This document shows, piece by piece, positions 22,994-33,290 of a stretch of DNA of 64,000 nucleotides. Source of the stretch: Lineolata rhizophorae. Taxonomy: Eukaryota > Ascomycota > Dothideomycetes > Lineolatales > Lineolataceae. The stretch covers positions 385,566 through 449,565 of the forward strand of contig MU001681.1 of assembly GCA_010093515.1 (NCBI GenBank), in the 5' to 3' direction. The translations under genes were made by a program, and so were the position numbers. Each line of letters begins with the position of its first letter. Position 1 is the stretch's first letter. A model generated the notes under the pieces. It had not been told where the DNA came from. It saw nothing but the letters and a program-made list of their open reading frames with translations, and did no database searches.

Positions 22994-24883
22994 TCAGGGA
23001 CCAGCAGTGATCTTGAAGCCCTTTGAACTCTCGAGCGAGGTTTTTTTTTTTTTTTGAGAATTATGATGAACTCAACTCCCTTCCATGTTGGCCAGGAACT
23101 TTTCGGAGACTGAAGGTGACTATGTCGTCCGTCCCCGCGGCTGGTGATGGTTTTTGGAGGTTCAGCGTGGTCCTAATGCACATGCCGACCAGTAAGACAC
23201 CTTTTGAAGTTTGGAAGTTACTTTGGTGACCTTTCGATTGTTTATTCTAGAAGACTTTTCCTTAATAGTATCAGCTGCCACCTTGTAAATACATTCGTCT
23301 GGCTCTTTGAATGTTCGCCTGCATAGTTATCATCTGATTTGATGTGAACCACTTTACCTTACGATACTCACGACTGCATCACAGAGATTCTGAACTGCCT
23401 GACCATTAGAAGCATGATCAGCTGCAGACTTGATACGTAAACTGGATTCTTTTCAAGCGTTTTCAACGCTGTGTAGTGGTACTGTATATAGTATTGTGTG
23501 CTTTGATGTATTTTCCCGTTCCATGTCATAAAAATTTAGCGAAAATGAAGTAATTGTGCAGACTTGAACATGTTCTCAACTATATCATGCATTCACACTA
23601 CCAATAAAAGTTCATTATAGCTTTCATATGCACCTTGGGCTTAATAGCTAGGTAAATTGAGTTTCATCTCCAAACCCATCTCATTATGTGGGTAACACCT
23701 GCTTTCCTTAAGGTTGTCAAAAAGGCGAAGCATTCTTGAAAGGGTATTAATGAAAGAAAATCTGAAGCAAGGTAGTTTATTCTACAGATAACGATGTTCT
23801 CACTTGCCATGAGGTCCCTAATTAGGGCGTGGTTCCACGAAGGCAAAAATGATGTTCATCACAAATATGATACATAACGTTGACACATGCATTAGTATGC
23901 TGCGTGCAGCTTGATTGTTTACCAATATGGATGAGTTAGACAATTTCTAAGCTAAATATTTTTATTAAGTTTTTATGGACCCAATTTAGCTTGGCCATGG
24001 ATGTTATTTGAGCATATTCTAGCTAGCATTCTACTTGTAGACATAGTTCGGTGTTCTCTAGACTCCATTTACCTATTTTGCGAGTAACCGTTCCGGCTTG
24101 AGCCAAATAATGGTGAAGTAAATCCCCTCACTGCGAAGCTCTGTAGTCCTTCGTGGATTGATTGTCTGAACGACTTCCCTTGGGTCTATCTAACATGTAG
24201 AGCTAGTGCATCGCTAGAGTTGAATACCCCACCCTAAGTAGTCAAGTACATAACAGCTCCCCGTAGCTCCCTATCACATCTTTGCTCGAGATTCTAGATG
24301 CACCATCGTATGTGTTATCTGGGGCTAGCTAGTATGCTAGCATCCTTAAACTAGAACAAGTGGAGCTCGTTAGTCCACCGCGCTTTCCAGAAGGCGATGG
24401 ATAACGTATCTTGCCGATTCGTGTTCTACAATCGACTCGTAAATCCACCAAATGCATCAAATCATTGAAACATTAGTGCTCGGGAAAGTCATCTCCACTT
24501 CTTCGCATCTGATCTGTATGTATAATACAAGATTTAACGTTCGTCCTGATGGGAATTAAAACCCACTCAATGTGGTTGGCTTCAAGTTGTCGCTGGAAAT
24601 AGAGATAAAATTTGTACATAGTTTATTTGCATTATGCATTATCACTTAGGACCCTTAGCTTTCGGACTATGACTGAGATACCCACCAATTTCCCAAACCT
24701 AGTTTGGAAGCGTTGAAAAAGCGATTCCAAGCCGAGAGCATCACCAGGTTTACGCTAGGCCTTGACTTCTTGGAGTATTTAGAGTGCTGGTAGTAATGCA
24801 ATTAATTTGCATAGAATGAATCTATATCATACGATACAGCGTTCGCAGCTAATTTATTGAATCCATAGATTCGGCTTGCCGCA

Positions 24884-25490
24884 ATGCACAGCATACTTGA
24901 AACTTCCTTCATAAACAAAGCAAAGGGGCCATCCGTTTTATCCAAGTTTTGTTTGCGGTTCGAGGATGTCGGGTTCATTGTGAGCCATATATTTGTTCGC
25001 CATTTTCTATTCAAAACCACTGCTTTGATCGCCCGTGGTAGCCTAAAATACACTTTACTCGGCATAGGACTCGAGCTTGCTCAGAGAAAACCCGCTAGCT
25101 ATCTCATTTTGGACGAAAGTGAGTTTATAATCGATTCAGGCATTGGCGAGATCATGATCGACTCCCTCATAAAGAGTCTTTTCGTGGCGATGAACACGTT
25201 CAAAACTACTTCGAGTAAGTAGGAGTAAGTTGGCCAAGAACATCGGACACTTTCTGCGGGCGAGCTTGCTCATCGATAAGATCGTGGGTCGCAGCACCGG
25301 CATCAGAGCTATCGGTGATCAATATGTCCAGTCACCTTCGACTTCCGCCTCGTCAAGCCTGCAGAGGCCGTCAAATACGCTATTATAAACAGAATTTCTG
25401 TAGATAATAACGGCCGGCTGATGTGGGGACAGCAAACCAGCACGAACGAGCAAGGCATTTTGACGACGCTCTGCGTAGCGCTCGACCCTT
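24884..25490 (+). pseudogene. unrecognised coding-like remnant
   Basis: Plus-strand frame 24884-25222 ends with GIGLELAQRKPASYLILDES and GIGEIMIDSLIKSLFVAMNT, which is unlike random AT-rich translation. About 100 bases later another open stretch (about 25331-25490) reads FRLVKPAEAVKYAIINRISV and GRLMWGQQTSTNEQGILTTL. They may be two pieces of one decayed gene. I do not recognise the family; a minus-strand frame (24802-25065) overlaps and is the weaker candidate. Confidence 0.3.
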
Positions 25491-25817
25491 AAGTCGTGGC
25501 GTAGCCTAGCATCTACATAGCGCGCCGCAACGCCAAGGTTATGGCATAGTACAGATTGCATCCGGAGTCCGGAGAAGAGCTTTGGAAGCGGAGCGAGCAG
25601 TGCTGGGCAGAAGACTGATATGCCATGAGCCAACACCTAGTAGCTCATTGGAGAGGGACAGAAAGAGGGGCAAAAGGGAGCCACCCGCAACTAGCCTAAA
25701 TGAGCGCAAATGGTCTAATTTTATTTTTCACCAAACCCTAGTAATTACTATCTATATAACCTTCTAGAGCATTGACACAGCTTTCTACAACAATGCACAA
25801 AACCCTTTACGCACATT

Positions 25818-27828
25818 TCAGCTACTCTTCTCCCCATCGCAGAACTGCACCACAGCCCACTTCCCGCTCCAAGCCCACTTGCGCGCACCGCTGTTGCCGC
25901 CGCCTCCTTCCATGGCGCGTAGTTCTTCATCCTTGCCCGGCGGTAAGCCGACCACCACATCAGCCTTGCATGTGCGTAGAGCTAGTGTACGGATGCCCGA
26001 GCCAGGGCCTAGCGGGCCGATAGCGTCGGCAAAAGGGGTAGTGGGATCCCATAGTACCTGTCGTTAAGGGAAGCAAGGCGGTCAGCGAGCCCAGAAATAG
26101 TGAAGTCTAGGACAGTAACGAATTGGAATAGGTAAAACACTATGCAATGGTGGTAGTACGAAAACACAGGAAAACTTACATCAGCCGTTAACTTCCTATA
26201 ATTCAAGTCCCCCTTGAAAATAACCAAATCGCTACTCTGTAACTCCTTCCTCACCTCCCTGCCCCACCCTAGCCTATCCCCACCCTCCCTCATCCGCCAA
26301 AAACTTCCTGGTAGTGTCCAAAACCTGTTTGGCCTAATCACCAACTTCCCCTGCCCATGCAACATCCTCCAATGCTCAAACACGCCCTCCAGGGCCTTGA
26401 CCTCCTCGTCCGCCAGCGGGGGTGGCGCCCGCTGCCCCTGCTCGGAATGATCGTCCTCGTCCTTCGCCTCGAAGAAGCCCCTCGGCTCTGCCAGCGCTCC
26501 CAGGAGCGCCGCAAAGTCCGCCGGCACCACGTCCGACACAAACCAGGGGACGCTCTTCGGGTGTAGGACGACCGTGTCGGCTAGCCCGGCCGCGATGAGG
26601 TATCCCGCGAGCACTAGGTCCACGTACAGCTCGAAGCCGGCGTTGTCCAGCACGATGTCGACTCTGCCTGATGCGGTAGCCGAGTCGGAGGAGTCGCCGG
26701 CGGCGTCGCGTGCCCGCTTAGCTGCGAGCAGCGCTTCGAAGGCGGCGGGAAGGTCGTTGGCGACGATGTTGGCCTCGGCGGCTTTGCGCGCAGCCGCGCC
26801 TTGCAGGGCCTGGATGTCGGCGTAGGAGAGATTGGTCAGGAGAGAGAGATCCGTGGCATTGCCCCAGAGGCAGATGTCGCACATTTCGGCGAAGAGGACG
26901 GCGTCGGCGTCGCGCTTTTTGTCGGCAGAGAGGGTGCTGGTATCGTCGGGCGAGGAGAGTGTCTGGATGAGGGATTGGTAGCGCGCGGCGAGCTCGAGGA
27001 CGGCGGAACGGGACTGCTTGAAGGTGGAGAGCTTTTGGCGGAAAAAGGGATCGTGGGATTTCCAATTGGTGGACAAGTTGAAGATTGTGCTGAGGCGTCT
27101 AGTTATGAGAATACTGTCAGTCTGCTTTCTAGGCGGCTTGATATCGGGGCCCGCTGGAGGCATTGCTCAATCATATTGCGATTCCCCGTACCTGTACAAG
27201 TAGCACTCCGAATACAGCCACGACACGTCGAACCATTTGGGGCTTCCGCGCGCCTTCAACTCCTCGTTGTACATAGCCACGTCGGCCTCTCCATCGTCTG
27301 GTATTGGCCTGTTCTGGTCAGTGGCCCTTTAGCATATACGACCGAAGCTCCTCCCGTATTCCTCCCATCGTCCTCTCCCCCTTTTTCTTCCCGCTCAACT
27401 CTTGCTCTGCGTTAATTCAGGCATCATTTGGGTACGTACGCTATCTGCCGATCGTGCTGCAGCTCATACTTAAGCGCCGCCACCTCCGACACGATCTTCT
27501 TCCCTTCCGCGGTCATGTCCGGGTCCGTCGACTTCAGACTTGCGCGATGGACGTCGTCAATGACGCCAGTCTAACCGCCTCAACTCTCCCCGTCAGCCCA
27601 GTTGTTCCCGCTCCCACGGTAGACAGTGCCCCCGGATTCCACGCGGAACACTCAGGAAAAGACGCACCAAAATAACCGGCCATCGGTCTCGCGCTGAAAT
27701 GTACGCGAACGACGTCCTGTCTGCCGTGCTGGACGGCGCTGAAGCACATCCGGGCCTTGTTAGCGAAAAGCATGCATTGAGACAAGAAACGGGACAGACT
27801 ACTCACGAACTTTAGGCTCGAACTCCAT
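25818..27828 (-). CDS. ARMT1-like DUF89 damage-control phosphatase
   Basis: Six exons: 27828-27807, 27738-27668, 27570-27440, 27308-27192, 27098-26180 and 26057-25818, giving 499 aa. The first coding exon is only 22 nt (MEFEPKV). Family landmarks in order: TSFAYISARDRWPVIL, TGVIDDVHRAS, KWFDVSWLYSECYLYRR, WKSHDPFFRQK, DICLWGNATDLSLL, DIVLDNAGFELYVDLVLAGY, LHPKSVPWFVSDV, LVIFKGDLNYRKLTAD and LWDPTTPFADAIGPL. The Asp-Asn of the LDNAGFEL block and the Asp of FKGDLNYRK are metal and phosphate site residues in this family. DUF89 proteins (human ARMT1, yeast YMR027W) are metal-dependent phosphatases that remove sugar-phosphate by-products. It is larger than the yeast protein because of an acidic/Ala-rich linker. 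It is 3' to 3' with nothing and is followed upstream by the Vrg4 gene on the same strand. Confidence 0.94.
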
Positions 27829-28627
27829 GATCGGCTGCAATTAAGATTCGGGTCGAAAAGAGAGGACCCGTTTTGGCGTGAGTTCGTTGCCCCGTTAGGT
27901 GTTCTCTCGTTCTGCCGGAGCGGAAATATTTGGAGTACTGCACGGTTGCGGGGGCGGGGCACGCACATCTCGCTGCGGAACCAGCACGCGATATCGGCAA
28001 GCCCAAATCGGGATAACGCGGAGCCGTTCTCAGACGTCCAATCAAGAGTGTTCGAAGGGCATTCTGATGAACGAACAAGAAAAGGGCATATCTAAAAACT
28101 TCGCCTTGCCCTCTGATCACGAGGACTTTCGGAGCGAGCAGCGCGACTGGTTTAATTAAAAGAGTTCTATTACAGCCATCTATGAGTAGTGTTTTATCGT
28201 AACCGCCGAGCACCGCACCGCCCCTGATACAAAGTTTTCAACATCTCAACACAAAAAGAAGACAGCAAAAAGAAGAATAACCCTAGAATACCCGGATGCG
28301 AGAAGAGAAAAGCGGAAGAAGAGTCAAACAAGTACGAAAGAAGGGATACCAGACCCTTCCACGCATCAAAGGTGTCGAAGCAAAAAAAGCGCTAGACAAA
28401 AACGGCTTGCCTTCGTCTCTTCCGTGAAAATGGCGTAGAAAAGACGCCGTGTATGGTCAAATACAAGAAGCGAAAGCCAGACGAACAACTCCGGCTTCGA
28501 GGGCAAAGGCACCCAAAGGGCCGAAGAATCAAGGTGAAATTAGTGGAACACGAGGCCGGTTTTTGCTGTTTCTCGGCCCTCCACAAACGCACGCACACAC
28601 ACAAAGCTTGTAGCTACCATTTCGGAC
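27829..28627. other. intergenic between the DUF89 gene and vrg4
   Basis: 800 bases with the DUF89 gene promoter next to 27,830 and the vrg4 3' region towards 28,627. Purine-rich and A-rich around 28,230-28,400. No gene seen. Confidence 0.6.
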
Positions 28628-30004
28628 TCAAGCCTTCAACCCATCCCTCACGCTCTGACTGCTCGCGCTCATGCCGCCCCTGTTCGACGTCGGTAGGCCC
28701 TCTTCCTTAGGCTTGGACGGACGCGTCTTCGCAATCGCGTACACAATGCCGCTAACGAAGCCAACAGCGATGGCGCTAACGGAGCCGAACGTAACGGGTG
28801 CGTCGAAGAAGACGAGGCCGGAGAGGGCGATGGGCAGCTTGTTGAGGGCGCCGACCATCGAGTACGTGGTCGACGAGGTGACGCGAACGCACCAAGCCGA
28901 TGTATACGAGATGAAGACAGAGGACAGGCCCGAGAAGATCATGGCAATGATAATGGAGTTGCGCGTGTCGGGCGGGAAGTTACGGTTGACGTTGGCGGCG
29001 GACCAGTCCTCGGCGAAGAGGGAGCAGGCGAGCAGGATAGGGATCGAGAGCAGGTTGTTGTAGTACATGGCTAGTGAGGGGGAGATTTCATTAGCAATCG
29101 TTGAGTTGTTACGCGGACGCGTCAGAGAAAGATATCTGGGGGAGGGGGGGAGGGGAAGGAAACGCACTGTCGATGTCCTTGAAGTTGGTTAGCTTGATGC
29201 GTTTGCGCATGCCCAGGACATATGTCGCTGAGCAGAAGCAGTTCAGCAGCATCCAAACGTAGCCCGCGTTCAGCGTGGAGATCTTGTCTGAGGCTTCGGA
29301 GGTCGCGCCGCCGTAGCTGGCCAACGCGTGCTGGATGTCTGCCCAGGCTGCGATGACGGAGCTCAGCACCATGAGTCCGAAGGAGAAGAGCGCCATGCCC
29401 GATACGGAGCCTCCAAACCACAGCACCTCGCCGTACGCGATCAGAATGATAGTCAGATTCTTGAAGATGGTGTACACCGGGATCGACAGAAACCTGAGCG
29501 CCTTGGTCGACGTGTAGATCATGCCGATGAGGAGGAGCGAGATGGGGAACCACTTGCGCGCTTCGTCCGTATTGAAGTCGCGGTAGGAGATGAGGCCGAG
29601 GGTCTTGCATGTCCCGATAGCGGCTATGCACACGACGGACTGTAGCCATTACAATAATGAGTCAGCGGCGGGCAATTTTGGCAACATATATTTCCCTTAC
29701 GCTACTCGTTTCCAGACATTCGAAGTTCTAGCGATTGGCTATCCAGGGGAACGCAACGTACCTGCACACAAAGCAGAAAGAAATTAAGGTTGTAATCCAG
29801 CCCTGAGAGGACGTATTTGTTCGTGACGGTCATGAGGATTGACGAGCCACAGTACGACACAACGGCGAGAATGGGATGGTTCTGCATGTTGAAGCCACCT
29901 AACGACGACGATCTCCGGGGCAGCGCGCCCGGAGGCGGCGGCGGAGCGGTCGACTCGCGCACGTTGATGACATAGTCATCGTCTCTCTTCTTCTCGTCCG
30001 CCAT
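28628..30004 (-). CDS. vrg4: GDP-mannose transporter (Golgi)
   Basis: Three exons: 30004-29762, 29639-29168 and 29070-28628, giving 385 aa, the normal size. Drug/metabolite-type nucleotide-sugar transporter that imports GDP-mannose into the Golgi lumen for mannosylation. After an about 40-residue cytosolic N-terminus rich in Pro, about ten hydrophobic segments follow, beginning [20 protein letters not shown]. The GDP-mannose signature is present: MYYNN at the exon 2/3 join (FYNN type) and [21 protein letters not shown] and [20 protein letters not shown]-type sequence ([20 protein letters not shown] here) are also typical. The C-terminal tail is Lys- and Ser-rich and cytosolic, as expected for Golgi retention. 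Splice phases close exactly. Confidence 0.96.
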
Positions 30005-30585
30005 GGTTTATGTGTCGGGATGAGGCGTTGGGAAGTGCGGCGCGTTATGTGGGTTGCGGAGAAGGACGGAAGCGGCGGATATATAAAGGGGTGTCGGCGC
30101 GCGTTCTCAGGGACACGAAGCTTGCACGCACTAGTCCGGGTCAAGACCTCCGTACCTGGTCGCTCCAGTGTAAAGTGGTAACAGCGGCGGGGCAGGCTGC
30201 GCGTTCTGCGGCTCGGCAAAGAGCGAGGACGGTGGCGGACTCAAAGAATGTGCGGAAGATGACCAAAGAGAAGAGAAGGGGAGCGCACATCTGTAAGAAT
30301 AAAATTAGTATGGCGGCGGCCACGAGTCGTTGGGAAGCGCGACCGCGCGCCAAGCCACCAGCCGCGACCCGTCAGCCGCAGGACGCGAATCCGCACCGCC
30401 ACATCCCAACCTTACATCAGCTACGAGCTACGAGCATCGTACAATTGCCAGCGTACGCCGTTGTCCATTTATCTTCTTGCATGTCTCTCCAGGCTGTCAA
30501 AGCCATGCTCATTTTGATCTACATCTCTCCCGTAAGGCATGGTTAACGCTTGCCGCAGAAGCACTCAGCCGTTTCCAAACGCGCT
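30005..30585. other. intergenic, vrg4 promoter
   Basis: 580 bases between the start of vrg4 and the stop of the Nudix gene. An AT motif (tatataaa, 30080-30087) lies about 80 bases from the vrg4 start. Open frames on both strands lack protein character. Confidence 0.55.
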
Positions 30586-31612
30586 TCAATGCCAGTGCGG
30601 GCGAGGCGTCGTCGGGAATGGCAGCTTCCGGTGCATCCTCACGATAATTTCCACATAGTCCTTCTCGTTCTCCTGCGTGATGATCCCGTGCCTAACAAAG
30701 AAATCAATCATGACAACCGCACTGTTGGTCTTGAACTCTTCATTCAACAGCGCCCTTTTCGTCTCCTCCACACCCCACAAATAGAACTCCTTGACCTCGT
30801 CATCCCTCGGCTTAAGCACTACATCCTCCGCGACCTCGAGATCATACAGGTAAACGCAATCCGGCGCCGCGAGGCCCACCTCTGCCCCCTGCGCATACCC
30901 GGCCCTCGTCTCGCTCATGTACGTCAGCGTCCCCGCGGCCCTGACATCCCTCCGCACGAGCTCCTCGGGCAACGACGCCTCTTCGGCCGCCTCGTGCACG
31001 ATGGCCTCGAGCGGGCCCTCGCCCGCGCGCACCCCGCCCGCCACCGTCGAGTCCAGCTTCCCCGGGTACGTGAACATGAGCGGGCTGCGGCGCGGGATCC
31101 ACAGCTTCATTTCGCCCGTCGCCCGCGAGCGCGTGTACGCGGTGGCGTGCGCACCGCGCATCACGATGCCGAAGAGTGGCGCTGCAAAACGCTCCATGTG
31201 CACGATCGGGTTGTTGGCGCCAAGGATGGCGAAGGGCTCGCTGTGCTGCCCGTGAATGATAGCGAAGAGGTTGGCGTCGATGGCGGCGTTGACGGTCGTG
31301 GCGAGCTCGGCGTTGCAGAAGGATGTGAGGTCGACATGTGAGGAGCTGGAAGGGTCTTGGAGAGAGACGGTGTGCGCGTCGTAGTCGATTCGGAACGATG
31401 GCGTCCAGGGCATTTTGCGGACTACCTCCGGGAGCATGTAGCCGTGCGGTCGGTCATCGTGAGGGAGATAAAGCTTGTAGAATTTTGAGGCGTACTGTTC
31501 GTCATAAGGGAAGCTGCGGTAAATATTTATTAGCCAGACTGCTCGCCAACTACGCTAGGGATACTCACTTGTCGCACTCTGCTACCAAATCGATGAAGGC
31601 TTTCGTAGCCAT
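30586..31612 (-). CDS. Nudix hydrolase, thiamine-pyrophosphokinase-associated type (DUF4743 + Nudix)
   Basis: Two exons, 31612-31569 and 31513-30586, giving 323 aa, starting MATKAFIDLVAECDNFPYDE. The first 120 residues resemble the DUF4743 domain that precedes the Nudix fold in fungal YJR142W/Tnr3-type proteins (LYLPHDDRPHGYMLPEVV). The Nudix box GGVRAGEGPLEAIVHEAAEE fits G-x5-E-x7-REUxEE except that the usual Arg is His; the three metal-binding Glu are kept. Relatives dephosphorylate damaged or oxidised thiamine diphosphates, but no thiamine pyrophosphokinase domain is fused here (in S. pombe Tnr3 it is). Divergently transcribed from plp1 across a 738-bp promoter region. Confidence 0.9.
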
Positions 31613-32350
31613 AGCTCAGATTAGTTACGGGGCTTGCCTCTTGCAATGAATGGAAGACTTGTTGATATGCTGTATCCGTCTATTCAAACAAAGTTTCCGC
31701 TCTACTTTGGGCCTCTAGAAGAGTGTGATATTAGAAGTTCAAGGGATACCGCAATGAGTTCTTGTGAATACTAGACTTCTGTCGTCTTCGAATTCCAACT
31801 TATGTTAGCTCAGGAAGGCCATGAAGCTTCGTTACCAAAAGCGTCCACTAATTCACTGTTAAACGCGTATTACAACAAGAGGGACGGAGCGAGAGGTCTC
31901 GAATCTTAATGCAATCCCACGTTGCGATGTGGCTGTGCGCTTCTCACAGTCTGTGGCTTGATTGGCTCAAACACGCTACTCCCTAGCTTCAGAGAAAAGC
32001 GTGCGTGGGCAGTTCTAGAGGCAGGAACCAGAACAAATTTGAAGTAACTATTTGCAAAGATTACGAATGAACAAGAGACACTCCTGAGTTGCTCCGTTCA
32101 AATGAAAGAGAGCTCCCCATTAGCGAGCCTCGTCCTTGCCATCTGATTCGGCAGCAAAAGCTATCAGATCGCCGCTCGTACCCGGCTCCTCACCTTCCCC
32201 AGGCACCGCACCCACCCATAACTTCCCTCTCTATAGCAAGAACATACCCGGATTGTTCTTCCTCTTGCGCCGCTCGAGCCCTCGACTCAAAACATCGTAC
32301 CTACCTACCACACGCCGCGCACTCGAATCGCCGCGCGCCCCACCTCCAGA
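31613..32350. promoter_or_regulatory. bidirectional promoter region, Nudix gene / plp1
   Basis: The 738 bases separate two divergent start codons. The 100-150 bases before the plp1 ATG are C-rich and pyrimidine-rich, as in many fungal leaders. No discrete operator was identified. Confidence 0.5.
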
Positions 32351-33290
32351 ATGTCCACCGACAACCCCGTCGACCCCGCCGTCGCCCGCGTCCTCGACCA
32401 CCGCCAGCACCCCACCACCGACGCCTCTTCCGCCGCCGACGACGACGACGCGGACGCACTGATCGCCGCGCTCGAGGAGGAAGGCTCGGACGACGGCGGC
32501 GCCGCGGGGCTGCGCGAGCGGCGCGTCGCGCAGCTGGCGCGGGAGCTGGCGCGGGAGAAGGAGGAGCTAAGCCGGGGGAGCGGGGGCGAGGTGGTGACGG
32601 TGAGCGAGGAGAGGGAGGTGCTGGAGGGTACGACGGGGACGAAGAGGTGTGTGGTGCATTTTTTCAAGCCGGAGTTTGGGCGGTGCAAGGTCATGGATGG
32701 GCGGTTGGAGGTGAGGCTTGCTTTCTGTTTTTTTGCTCGAGTGCTTTTGTGGAGAGGGTGTTTGGGGAGAAGAGGGAGTGGTTGTGGAAGGGTTGTTCTT
32801 TTGTTGGTCGGGAGCGATGAGGGGGTCTGTTTTTGAGGTTGGAGGCTCGGATATAGGTAGAAATGCTCTGCTCAATTTCGGGCTTGAAGCTTGCACGCAA
32901 GCGGCGCGGTTAAGGGGCTATATTGTGTGCTGGTCATGGCTAACTCTGAACACTACTCAGGCACTCGCCCCCAAACATCTCGACACGCGCTTCCTCCGCA
33001 TCAACGTCGAGCACGCTCCCTTTCTGGTGACCCGACTCAAGGTCCAGGTGCTGCCCTGCGTCATCAGCTTCGTGGACGGCATTTCTGTTGACCGCATCAT
33101 CGGCTTCGAAGGTCTGGGTCTGTTCGGCGACGACCGATTCTCGACCCGCGATCTCGAAGCGCGCCTGCTTAAGTCAGGAGTGCTGGTGAGAGCAAAGATA
33201 GCTGAAGACTATGACGATGGACTGCTAGGAGGAGGTAGTAGGAGAAAGAAAGCCGTGGAGGAAGAGGAGGACGATGATGATTGGGACTGA
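32351..33290 (+). CDS. plp1: phosducin-like protein Plp1 (TXNDC9 type)
   Basis: Two exons, 32351-32710 and 32961-33290, giving 229 aa. An acidic N-terminal region (residues 1-60) and a charged helix RERRVAQLARELAREKEEL precede a thioredoxin-like domain: VVHFFKPEFGRCKVMDGRLE, APKHLDTRFLRINVEHAPF and VQVLPCVISFVDGISVDRII. The Phe-Glu-Phe-Gly segment replaces the CxxC of redox thioredoxins, as expected for the phosducin/TXNDC9 group. The C-terminus is very acidic (EEEEDDDDWD). These proteins are cofactors of the CCT chaperonin in folding actin and tubulin. The 250-bp intron has the donor GTGAGG and the acceptor CTCAG. Confidence 0.92.

Larger units (their letters stand above)
19539..25817. other. 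6.3 kb gene-poor, AT-richer stretch with coding debris
   Basis: Between trs33 and the ARMT1-like gene no intact gene is visible. The recognisable content is a PRP39 fragment at 22028-22404 and a few short, protein-like open stretches listed separately (20500-20790, 22817-22993, 24884-25490). From 23,230 to 24,850 the DNA is AT-rich with no open frame of note. A 15-T run lies at 23041-23055. The part after 25,500 is probably 3' UTR of the neighbouring minus-strand gene. Confidence 0.65.

Noticed and set aside
23041-23055. Poly(T) run as the tail of a retrocopied gene
   Set aside because: It does not lie at the 3' side of either the PRP39 fragment or the lysine-rich remnant, and no target-site duplication was seen.
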